From JBKHYJ01 sp046565505 (lineage in GTDB: Bacteria; Acidobacteriota; Blastocatellia; UBA7656), in the NCBI GenBank assembly GCA_046565505.1, contig JBKHYJ010000014.1, positions 1 through 30,707 of the forward strand: 30,707 nucleotides of DNA, written 5' to 3'. The translations under genes and the position numbers were made by a program. Positions 24,283-30,707 of the stretch are shown here, piece after piece. Every line of letters begins with the position of its first letter. Position 1 is the stretch's first letter. The notes below the pieces were generated by a model. The model saw only the letters and a list, made by a program, of their open reading frames with translations, was not told where the DNA came from and searched no databases.

Positions 24283-25638
24283 TATGGTCTCTTTCCGGGC
24301 CTGCTTCACGTCTTCCGTCATTGCGCGCGAGTGCTCCGCCAGCCCGGCCTGCCGCTCCGTGATCCTGTGGCTCAACGCCTCGGCGAGCCCCGCGTTCTCG
24401 TCGAACAACTGCTGAATCACGGGCTTCCTGATCTCTAAGACTTCCACCTCGTCCAGCGCGTACACGTCGGCGTTGCGCGGCTCGCCGGTCAGCAGCGCCA
24501 TCTCGCCGAAGAAATTGCCGGGCTCCAGCACGGCCACCTGTTTGAGGCTGCCGTTGTTTGAAGGCAACTGCACCTCAACCCTGCCCCGGCATATGACGAA
24601 CATGGAATCGCCCGGCTCTCCGCACCGAATTATCGCCTCGCCCGGCGCGTATGCGTACTTGACCAGGGACTTGACGACCGCCTCGCGCTCGTCGAAGGTG
24701 AGCGGCTCGAAAATATCGACCGACGCGATTACCTTCTCGTACCCGGCGTCCGCGGACCTCGCCCTCGGCTCCTGCTGCTCGAACAGCACGTGGCGGATGG
24801 GGTACGGTATATCGATCTCGTTCCGGCTGTAGACGTACCATATGTGCTCCCTGATCTTCGCGTCGATGTCATGGATCCACATGTAGTCTTTGACCCAGTA
24901 TAAAATCTCGTAGGTGATGCTGGAGTCCGAGAAATTAGATATGCGCACGATGGGCGTCTTCTCGGCCGCCACGTTCGGCACCGTGCGCACGGTCTCGCGC
25001 ACGATGGAGAAGACCCTTTGCGGGGGTATCGAATACGGGGCGGGGAAGCTGAACACGCGCCGGTTCAGGTTATTGAACTGGTAAATCTCCATCGGCTCGC
25101 GCGCGACCTTGCTGTTGGGCAGGAGTATGACGGTGTTGTTGTTCGTGCGGATGGCGGTCGTGCGCCACGTCACCGCCTCCACCCTGCCGAGCATGTCGCC
25201 TATTCTTATGGCGTCGAGGATGTGGAACGGCTGCTCGATGTGTATCGACAGGCCGGCAAAAAAATTGCCTAGCGTGTCTTGCAGCGCCAGGCCGACGATG
25301 ACAGACACGACCGTCGAAGTGGCGATGAACTCGAACCCGCCTAGCTGCGCCTTGAGCACGAACCTGTAAATGAGCAGGAAGAACACGCAGTAGAGCACGG
25401 TCGAAAGCAGCCCGCGCAGCAGCGCCGGGGCCTCGCGCCCCTTGCGCCTCATGAAGACCACGTCGAAGAGCACGAATCCTATGGCCCGGACCACGAACAC
25501 GCTGAACCCGATCAGGAAGGCGGCAAGCAGGTAGGCGTAACCGCTCATGTTCACGACGTCCGGGTTGACGATCCTGAGCGCCTCGTAAACCACGAGCAGC
25601 AGCACAGTTAACGTGAGCGGGAGTGCGAGTTTCTTCAT
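24247..25638 (-). CDS. MscS-family channel with C-terminal cyclic-nucleotide-binding domain (bCNG)
   Basis: 463 aa inner-membrane channel. Hydrophobic helices lie at about 5-23, 33-60 and 75-95. The MscS pore helix and beta domain (about 103-185) follow, with VGLALQDTLGNFFAGL and the LLPNSKV segment conserved in the family. The MscS C-terminal alpha/beta part extends to about 290. Residues about 305-425 are a cyclic-nucleotide-binding domain with an intact phosphate cassette (FGEMALLTGEPRNADV; Glu379, Arg388). bCNG channels are a described MscS subgroup gated by cyclic nucleotide rather than by tension. The tail (430-463) is charged and helical. It faces the cyclase gene and lies 109 nt after glk on the same strand, so it may be read from the glk operon. 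A weak GAGAG precedes the ATG. Confidence 0.92.
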   Translation of the reverse strand: MKKLALPLTLTVLLLVVYEALRIVNPDVVNMSGYAYLLAAFLIGFSVFVVRAIGFVLFDVVFMRRKGREAPALLRGLLSTVLYCVFFLLIYRFVLKAQLGGFEFIATSTVVSVIVGLALQDTLGNFFAGLSIHIEQPFHILDAIRIGDMLGRVEAVTWRTTAIRTNNNTVILLPNSKVAREPMEIYQFNNLNRRVFSFPAPYSIPPQRVFSIVRETVRTVPNVAAEKTPIVRISNFSDSSITYEILYWVKDYMWIHDIDAKIREHIWYVYSRNEIDIPYPIRHVLFEQQEPRARSADAGYEKVIASVDIFEPLTFDEREAVVKSLVKYAYAPGEAIIRCGEPGDSMFVICRGRVEVQLPSNNGSLKQVAVLEPGNFFGEMALLTGEPRNADVYALDEVEVLEIRKPVIQQLFDENAGLAEALSHRITERQAGLAEHSRAMTEDVKQARKETILRRIKRFFSLS

Positions 25639-25687
25639 CTCTCAGACTGAATGGCCTTAAACGGCGAGCGCGGTGCGGCGGCGAGAT

Positions 25688-25714
25688 GGCCGGCCCCTGA
25701 TTAATCGGCCGGCC
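25688..25714. other. palindromic repeat in glk-channel gap
   Basis: Two copies of the 8-base palindrome GGCCGGCC flank an 11-nt loop, giving an 8-bp stem in the 109-nt gap between glk and the bCNG gene. There is no T-run on either strand. It is a possible weak terminator or pause site that would partly separate the two genes. Confidence 0.35.
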
Positions 25715-25747
25715 GGGGGCGGCCTGTGATCTTTTCGCACGGCGTGC

Positions 25748-26725
25748 TCACCGCCGCGATTCCGCCGCCACGCGGGCCGCGCCCAACAGCGGCGTCTTAT
25801 CATTTAAAATCACGCGCACGGGGATGGTCGCCAGCAGCGGCGAGAGGCGGCCTTTATCCATGAAGGCCCCGATGAACGTGCCGTCCTTCAGTTTCTCAAG
25901 TATCTTCGGCGCGATCCCGCCGCCGATATAGACCCCCCCGACGGCTTTCAGGGTCAGCGCGATGTTGCCCGCCACCGCGCCATAGATGGCGACAAACATG
26001 TCTAACGCCTTGACGCACATCTCACACCGGCCGGCGAGCGCGGCCTTTGAAATGACGCTGCTCGGGTCGTTCGTGCGGAACGCTTCGGCTATCTCGCCAT
26101 CCTCTTCCCCATAGCCGGAGGCGCGTAGGAAGTCATAGATGTTGAACAGGCCCGGCCCGGACAGCACGCGCTCGCAGCTTACGTGGCTGTGCTTCTCCTG
26201 CATGTGCCGCAGCAACTCGATCTCCGGCGGGTTGCGCGGCGCGAAATCGGCGTGGCCCCCCTCGGACGCCGAAGGCACATGCCTCCGCCCGTCCCAGAAG
26301 AGGCTCGCCACCCCGAGCCCCGTGCCCGCCGCGACCAGCGCGGCGTTGCCATCAGCGGCCGTCGCTTGATTGAGCGCCAGCATCTCTTCAGGCCCCAGCT
26401 CGCCTATGCCGTACCCCATCGCTTCGAGGTCGTTAATGAGTGTCACGCTTTCGAGGTCGAGCGCGCGGGCGATGCTGTCGGAATCGACGACCCACGCCAG
26501 GTTAGGCGTCACGCTTCGCCCGTCCAGCACGGGGCCGGCCACGCCGAAGCAGGCGGCCGATGGCCGCCCCGCCCCGCCTGCCATAAACCGGCCGATGATC
26601 GCTTCCAGCCCCGCGTGTTCTTTGCTCGGGAAGCTCTCGTGCCTGAGCAGCCTCAATGAATCTCCGCCCGCGTCGAACAGCCCCAGGTTCGTTTTCGTCC
26701 CCCCGATGTCACCCGCCAATATCAT
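25748..26725 (-). CDS. glk: glucokinase
   Basis: 325 aa, close to the usual length of the non-ROK Glk family (PF02685-type). It phosphorylates glucose to glucose 6-phosphate with ATP in the cytoplasm. The N-terminal ATP-phosphate motif GDIGGTKTN, the catalytic NDLEAMGYG segment, AAGTGLGVA and the sugar-binding SEGGHADFAPRN are all present. It starts 13 nt after the opcA stop, with GGGGGA just upstream, so it is the fourth gene of gnd-zwf-opcA-glk and supplies the substrate of G6PDH. Nothing looks broken or unusual. Confidence 0.94.
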   Translation of the reverse strand: MILAGDIGGTKTNLGLFDAGGDSLRLLRHESFPSKEHAGLEAIIGRFMAGGAGRPSAACFGVAGPVLDGRSVTPNLAWVVDSDSIARALDLESVTLINDLEAMGYGIGELGPEEMLALNQATAADGNAALVAAGTGLGVASLFWDGRRHVPSASEGGHADFAPRNPPEIELLRHMQEKHSHVSCERVLSGPGLFNIYDFLRASGYGEEDGEIAEAFRTNDPSSVISKAALAGRCEMCVKALDMFVAIYGAVAGNIALTLKAVGGVYIGGGIAPKILEKLKDGTFIGAFMDKGRLSPLLATIPVRVILNDKTPLLGAARVAAESRR

Positions 26726-26738
26726 GCCGTCCCCCGGA

Positions 26739-27869
26739 TCAGCGGCCGGCTCGCCGCCCCCTGATCAAATCCGCCGCGGCCAACACCGCCTGCTCGTAGA
26801 CGCGGTCATGGCCGAGTATTTCAAGCTCCCTGCCTATCAGCTCGCTTTCGTTCAGGCCCTCGTAGCCGAGCACCCGCTGCGCCTTCCTCTCTTCGCCCAG
26901 CGTCACGGCCGTCTCTATGCGCTGCGCGTCGCCGCTCCTCCTCACGCTGAAAAGCGCGGACTCGTCGGCGGCCGTCGCCAGCGTGACCAGGGCTATGTGG
27001 CCCGGCTCGATCTCGCGGCGCGTGGTCACGAATTCCACCGTGACCTTTCGGCCGCCGGCGGTCAACTCGAACTCGCCCGCCGGCCCGGCCTGTGACGCGG
27101 CCACGCGCCAGCCCAGGCGGCTGGCGAGCCACCCGCCGAGCAGCAAAGCCCTCGCGGGAATCTGCCCCGCGCCGGCCGCGGCGGGCGAGTATTCGATAGT
27201 GACTCTGTTTAACTGATCGAGCAGCGGGCGGTAATCCGCCACGTCGTAGAAGCCCGCGATCAGCGCCCGCCATGCCGTCAGACGCGCCCAGTTCAGATCG
27301 CTCAGCGCAGTCCACCGCGGGGTTTCCGTCAGCACGGCCGCCATGTTCACGATGTCGTCCGCGGGGTCGTTGAACAGCGCCGAGTCTATAATCACGCGGT
27401 CGGAGAGGTCCACCAGCCGCCCGAACATCTCTTTGTCCAAACGCTTCGGGACGGCGCGCCACCAGAGGTATACGGGCAAATCCGAGATCAGCAGCGGCGC
27501 CAGCGTGCTCGGGACTTCGTCCAGGTGCGACTCGCTGGCCGTGATCGTGACCTGCTCGCAGCAGACCTGTTTTGACGTGGGCGTCGGGAGCGTGCACCTG
27601 GAAGTGACCTCGGCCGTCAGCACAGGTTGTTTCGCCTCATGGTCCGCGATTATCAAGATCGCGCGGCATGGGTGCGACGCCGTCACGTCGATCATGATCT
27701 CGTCGAGCTTGCCCATGTCCGAATCGCCCGGGACGTAGACCAGCAGGTTTAGTATGGAAGCGCGGACGACGCCGCCATCCTCCTCCTCCGACGCCCGCTT
27801 CCAAAGAGTCGTCAGTTCCTTCTCGATTGCGGCCACGTCGATTGTTGATTGCTCATTCGTCGTACTCAT
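26739..27869 (-). CDS. opcA: glucose-6-phosphate dehydrogenase assembly protein OpcA
   Basis: 376 aa from ATG 27869, which has AGGGTG 6 nt upstream; the alternative GTG 27878 would add three residues and overlaps that site. The sequence matches OpcA: an N-terminal region with ILNLLVYVPGD and SHPCRAILI, then DLPVYLWWRA near the middle, and a conserved helical and beta C-terminal half. In cyanobacteria and actinobacteria OpcA binds G6PDH, raises its activity and can make it redox-responsive through thioredoxin. It lies directly downstream of zwf (88-nt gap), as in those groups. No membrane or signal segment is seen. Confidence 0.93.
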   Translation of the reverse strand: MSTTNEQSTIDVAAIEKELTTLWKRASEEEDGGVVRASILNLLVYVPGDSDMGKLDEIMIDVTASHPCRAILIIADHEAKQPVLTAEVTSRCTLPTPTSKQVCCEQVTITASESHLDEVPSTLAPLLISDLPVYLWWRAVPKRLDKEMFGRLVDLSDRVIIDSALFNDPADDIVNMAAVLTETPRWTALSDLNWARLTAWRALIAGFYDVADYRPLLDQLNRVTIEYSPAAAGAGQIPARALLLGGWLASRLGWRVAASQAGPAGEFELTAGGRKVTVEFVTTRREIEPGHIALVTLATAADESALFSVRRSGDAQRIETAVTLGEERKAQRVLGYEGLNESELIGRELEILGHDRVYEQAVLAAADLIRGRRAGR

Positions 27870-27957
27870 GTTCGTCACCCTGTAAAAGGTCGGGCGGGGG
27901 CCGGCCGCGCGTTAAGCGGCGTCGGGCCGGGCGGCCTCACCGGCTATAGAGTATTGG

Positions 27958-29499
27958 TTATGGCCTGCGCCACCTTCGCCCGTCTCTTTCGATCAGCTCG
28001 TCGGCCGCCTCCGGCCCCCACGTCCCCGCCTCGTAGTTGGGGAAGTCGGCCTTCGACTCCTGCCACGCGTCCAGGATCGGCTGCACTATCTCCCACCCGC
28101 GCTCCGTCATGTCGCGCCGCGCGTAGAGCGTCGAGTCGCCCAGTATGCAGTCTAGCAACAGCCGCTCGTAGGCTTCCGGCGACGACACGCCGAACGACGC
28201 GCCGTAGCGGAAATCCATGTTGACCCAGCGTATGCGCGTCGCCTGCCCCGGGATCTTCGCGCCGATCCTGAGCGTGATGCCCTCGTCGGGCTGGACGCGG
28301 ACTATCAGCACGTTCGGCTCGAGCTGCTGCCCCGTGACGTTGCCGAATAGCTGAAGCGGCGCTTGCTTGAACTGTATGGCTATCTCCGTGACGCGCTTCG
28401 GGAGTCGCTTGCCCGACCGCAGGTAGAATGGCACGTCCGCCCACCGCCAGTTATCGAAGTACAGCTTGAGCGCGGCGTAGGTGTCTGTGTTCGATTCCGG
28501 GTTCACGTCCTTCTCCTGGCGGTAGCCGGCGACTTCTTTGCCCGCGACGGACCCCGGCCCGTACTGGCCCCGCACCACGAACTCGCCGACGCGGTCGCGC
28601 GGGATGGCCCGCACCGCATGCATCGCCTTTATCTTTTCGTCGCGCACGGAGTTGGCCGACAGGTTCACGGGCGGCTCCATCGCGACCAGCGACACGACCT
28701 GGAAGACGTGGTTTTGTATCATGTCGCGCAGCACGCCCGCCGTGTCGTAGTAGCCGCCGCGGCCCTCTACGCCGATCGCCTCCGCGTTCGTGACCTGGAC
28801 GTGGTCTATGTACCTGCGGTTCCATATGGGCTCGAAGATGCCATTGGCGAAGCGGAAGACCAGCAGGTTTTGCACGGTCTCTTTGCCGAGGTAGTGGTCT
28901 ATGCGGTAGACCTGGCTCTCGTTGAAGACCGCCGCGACCTGCTCGTTAAGCTCCTGCGCGCTCGCCAGGTCATGGCCGAAGGGCTTCTCTATGATGATGC
29001 GAGTCCACCCCTTGTCTTTCGGCCGCGCCAGCCGGGCCGCGCCGAGCTGCTCTATCGCCTCGCCATACAGGTTCGGCGAGACGGAGAGGTAGAACACGCG
29101 GTTGCCCGCGGTCCCGCGCTCGCGGTCTATCTGGTCCAGCCTCTCGCCCATCTTCTGGTAGCAGGTCGGGTCATTGATGTCGCCGGCGATGTAGAATATC
29201 CCGTTCGCGAAGCTCTGCCACACGGCCTCGTCCACGCGCTTCGACTCGGAGTAGGTGACGATGGCGTCTTTCATGTTCGCGCGGAAATCGTCGTCGCTCA
29301 TGGGCGAGCGTGCGAAGCCGAGGATGGCGAACTCGGCCGGCAGCAGCCGCTGCTGCGTCAGGCGGTAGAGCGCGGGCACGAGCTTGCGCTTCGTAAGGTC
29401 GCCCGACGCGCCGAAGATTATCACCGTGCAAGGGTCGGCCGTCCGCTCCAGCCTTACCCCCTCGCGCAGCGGGTTGTCTTGTGTAGTTGTGCTCGACAT
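27958..29499 (-). CDS. zwf: glucose-6-phosphate 1-dehydrogenase
   Basis: 513 aa from ATG 29499, chosen because GAGGGG lies about 7 nt upstream and the family N-terminus begins here; the frame stays open upstream but that part is unrelated sequence overlapping gnd. It oxidises glucose 6-phosphate to 6-phosphogluconolactone, making NADPH. The coenzyme motif GASGDLTKRKL (30-40), EKPFGHD (171-177) and the active-site RIDHYLGKE (199-207; His202, Lys206) are intact. It is second in the operon, 47 nt after gnd and followed by opcA, which probably activates it. Confidence 0.96.
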   Translation of the reverse strand: MSSTTTQDNPLREGVRLERTADPCTVIIFGASGDLTKRKLVPALYRLTQQRLLPAEFAILGFARSPMSDDDFRANMKDAIVTYSESKRVDEAVWQSFANGIFYIAGDINDPTCYQKMGERLDQIDRERGTAGNRVFYLSVSPNLYGEAIEQLGAARLARPKDKGWTRIIIEKPFGHDLASAQELNEQVAAVFNESQVYRIDHYLGKETVQNLLVFRFANGIFEPIWNRRYIDHVQVTNAEAIGVEGRGGYYDTAGVLRDMIQNHVFQVVSLVAMEPPVNLSANSVRDEKIKAMHAVRAIPRDRVGEFVVRGQYGPGSVAGKEVAGYRQEKDVNPESNTDTYAALKLYFDNWRWADVPFYLRSGKRLPKRVTEIAIQFKQAPLQLFGNVTGQQLEPNVLIVRVQPDEGITLRIGAKIPGQATRIRWVNMDFRYGASFGVSSPEAYERLLLDCILGDSTLYARRDMTERGWEIVQPILDAWQESKADFPNYEAGTWGPEAADELIERDGRRWRRP

Positions 29500-29546
29500 T
29501 CTTTTCCCCTCGGATGAATAACCCTGAACGAAAAAATGAGCGGCGG

Positions 29547-30707
29547 TTACTGCCTCGCCAGCTGCTCCCACTCGGTGTGAATCGGCTCGCCGTCCGGGTC
29601 GTCCGTCCGCCTGTACGTGTGCGAGCCGAAGAAGTCGCGCTGCGCCTGCGTCAGGTTCAGCGGCAGGTTCTCCGTGCGGTAGGTGTCGAAGTAGGCGAGG
29701 CTCGCCGACATCGCCGCCGCCGGGATGCCCAGAGACTGCGCGGTCGTGACCGCCTGCCGCCACCGCGGCTGCGCCTCCATCACCCACGCCTTGAAGTCCG
29801 GGTCGAGCAGCAGGTTCGGCAGGTCGGGCCGCCTCTGGTACGCCTGCTTTATCTTGTCGAGGAATTGCGCGCGGATGATGCAGCCGCCCTTCCATATGCG
29901 GCTCATCTCGCCGAGGTTGATGTCCCAGCCGTACTCCTCAGACCCCCTGCGAATCAGGTTCATCCCCTGCGCGTAAGAGCAAATCTTCGACGCGTAGAGC
30001 GCGTCATGTACGGCGTCTATGAGCGATTGCTTATCGCCGTCGAACCGCGCGCCGGGGGGGCCGCTCAACTGCTTGCTCGCCTCGACGCGCTCGGCCTTCC
30101 TCGCCGACAGCACGCGCGCGTCAATCGCCGCCTGCATAGTCGGTATGACCACGCCGAGGTCGAGCGCGACTTCGGCCGTCCATTTGCCCGTGCCTTTCTG
30201 GCCCGCCGCGTCCAACACCATATCGACCAGGGGGCGCCCCGTCGCGTCGTCGTTGACGGTGAAAATCTTGGCCGTTATCTCGATCAGGAAAGAGTTGAGG
30301 TCGCCCCTGTTCCATTCGGCGTATATGTCGGCCAGCTCCGCGGCGCCGAGGCCCAGCGCGTTGCGCATTATGTCGTAGCTCTCGGCGATCAACTGCATGT
30401 CGCCGTACTCTATGCCGTTGTGGACCATCTTGACGAAGTGGCCGGCCCCGTCCGGGCCCATCCAGGCACAGCACGGCTCGCCGTCGTAGGTGGCGGCGAT
30501 CTCCTCCAGCAGCGGCCCCAGGGCGGCGTAGGACTCGCGCGACCCGCCGGGCATGATGCTGGGCCCGTGCAGGGCACCCTCCTCGCCCCCGGAGATGCCG
30601 GCGCCGACGAAGTGCAGGCCGTGCTCGCGCAGGCGGCGCTCGCGGCGGCGGGTGTCCTCGAAGTGGGCGTTGCCGCCGTCGACGACGATGTCGCCCTCCT
30701 CGAGCAG
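29547..30707 (-). CDS. gnd: 6-phosphogluconate dehydrogenase, N-terminus cut by window edge
   Basis: 386 residues are visible; the frame is open to the last base of the window, so the true start lies outside and roughly the first 90 residues (the NADP Rossmann GxGxxG) are missing. The visible part begins LLEEGDIVVDGGN and contains HFEDTRRRE, GAGISGGEEGALHGPSIMPGG and the catalytic HFVKMVHNGIEYGDMQ. The all-helical C-terminal domain with GGCIIRAQFLDKIKQAY follows. An ATG at 30554 is internal, not the start. It decarboxylates 6-phosphogluconate to ribulose 5-phosphate and makes NADPH. It is first visible gene of gnd-zwf-opcA-glk. Confidence 0.95.
   Translation of the reverse strand: MLEEGDIVVDGGNAHFEDTRRRERRLREHGLHFVGAGISGGEEGALHGPSIMPGGSRESYAALGPLLEEIAATYDGEPCCAWMGPDGAGHFVKMVHNGIEYGDMQLIAESYDIMRNALGLGAAELADIYAEWNRGDLNSFLIEITAKIFTVNDDATGRPLVDMVLDAAGQKGTGKWTAEVALDLGVVIPTMQAAIDARVLSARKAERVEASKQLSGPPGARFDGDKQSLIDAVHDALYASKICSYAQGMNLIRRGSEEYGWDINLGEMSRIWKGGCIIRAQFLDKIKQAYQRRPDLPNLLLDPDFKAWVMEAQPRWRQAVTTAQSLGIPAAAMSASLAYFDTYRTENLPLNLTQAQRDFFGSHTYRRTDDPDGEPIHTEWEQLARQ

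Noticed and set aside
25725..25739. TGTGA-N5-TCGCA as a Crp-type operator between glk and the channel gene
   Set aside because: Spacer is 5 rather than 6 and the right half has a mismatch; a single such match in GC-rich spacer is not convincing.
29500..29895. N-terminal extension of the G6PDH frame beyond ATG 29499
   Set aside because: It is out-of-frame gnd sequence; the real start has a strong ribosome binding site and matches the family N-terminus.
30552..30554. ATG 30554 as the start of gnd
   Set aside because: The frame continues upstream to the window edge with conserved 6PGDH sequence (DGGN, HFEDT, GISGGEEGA), so the gene is cut by the window, not short.
1..30707. tRNA, rRNA, CRISPR arrays, insertion sequences, phage genes
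   Set aside because: Read for tRNA-like T-loops in the gaps, spaced repeats, transposase motifs and terminal inverted repeats; none seen.

Overview
The window looks like a chromosomal segment of a GC-rich, Gram-negative-type bacterium. An outer-membrane beta-barrel, several exported multiheme cytochromes and a possible lipoprotein point to two membranes. The mix of opcA-zwf-gnd, an exported caspase/PEGA protein, an FHA-cyclase, large exported multiheme cytochromes and a DUF5648-tailed subtilase is what I would expect of Acidobacteriota (Blastocatellia-like). That assignment is inference from gene content only; no rRNA or tRNA gene is present to settle it.

Layout. 91-822 (+) is a Crp/Fnr-type regulator. 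It converges on 3664-1049 (-), a secreted caspase-fold protein, with a long inverted repeat between them that probably terminates both. A 525-bp divergent region (3665-4189) carries a near-consensus sigma-70 promoter that fires rightward. From 4190 to 19222 (+) runs the centrepiece: seven co-directional genes. These are a tetraheme cytochrome fused to an outer-membrane barrel; a 9-10 heme protein with an LVIVD propeller and a C-terminal membrane tail; a free tetraheme paralogue; 8-heme and 9-heme proteins built from triheme c7-like units; a cyclic-nucleotide-binding / four-[4Fe-4S] / diheme cytochrome b protein; and an FHA / heptaheme / ferredoxin / flavin-NAD(P) membrane protein whose flavoprotein part appears circularly permuted. 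Together they carry 41 CXXCH sites plus one CX4CH. Two stacked hairpins close this block. 21145-19370 (-) is a secreted subtilase preceded by a strong promoter and a ~395-nt leader.

21763-24282 (+) holds a class-II-like cyclic nucleotide phosphodiesterase followed by an FHA-GAF-class III adenylate cyclase. The cyclase overlaps tail-to-tail with 25638-24247 (-), an MscS-type channel with a cyclic-nucleotide-binding domain (bCNG). 30707-25748 (-) is a pentose-phosphate/glucose operon, gnd (cut by the window edge)-zwf-opcA-glk.

How the genes may work together (inference). The two large inner-membrane proteins could pass electrons between NAD(P)H or quinone and periplasmic c7-type wires, which would connect to the barrel-fused cytochrome at the outer membrane. 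This would be a trans-envelope conduit that can be gated on the cytoplasmic side by cyclic nucleotide and phosphothreonine. The neighbouring cyclase, phosphodiesterase and bCNG channel would make, destroy and sense the nucleotide, and the G6PDH/6PGDH operon would supply NADPH. Electron direction, nucleotide identity and physical assembly cannot be read from the sequence.
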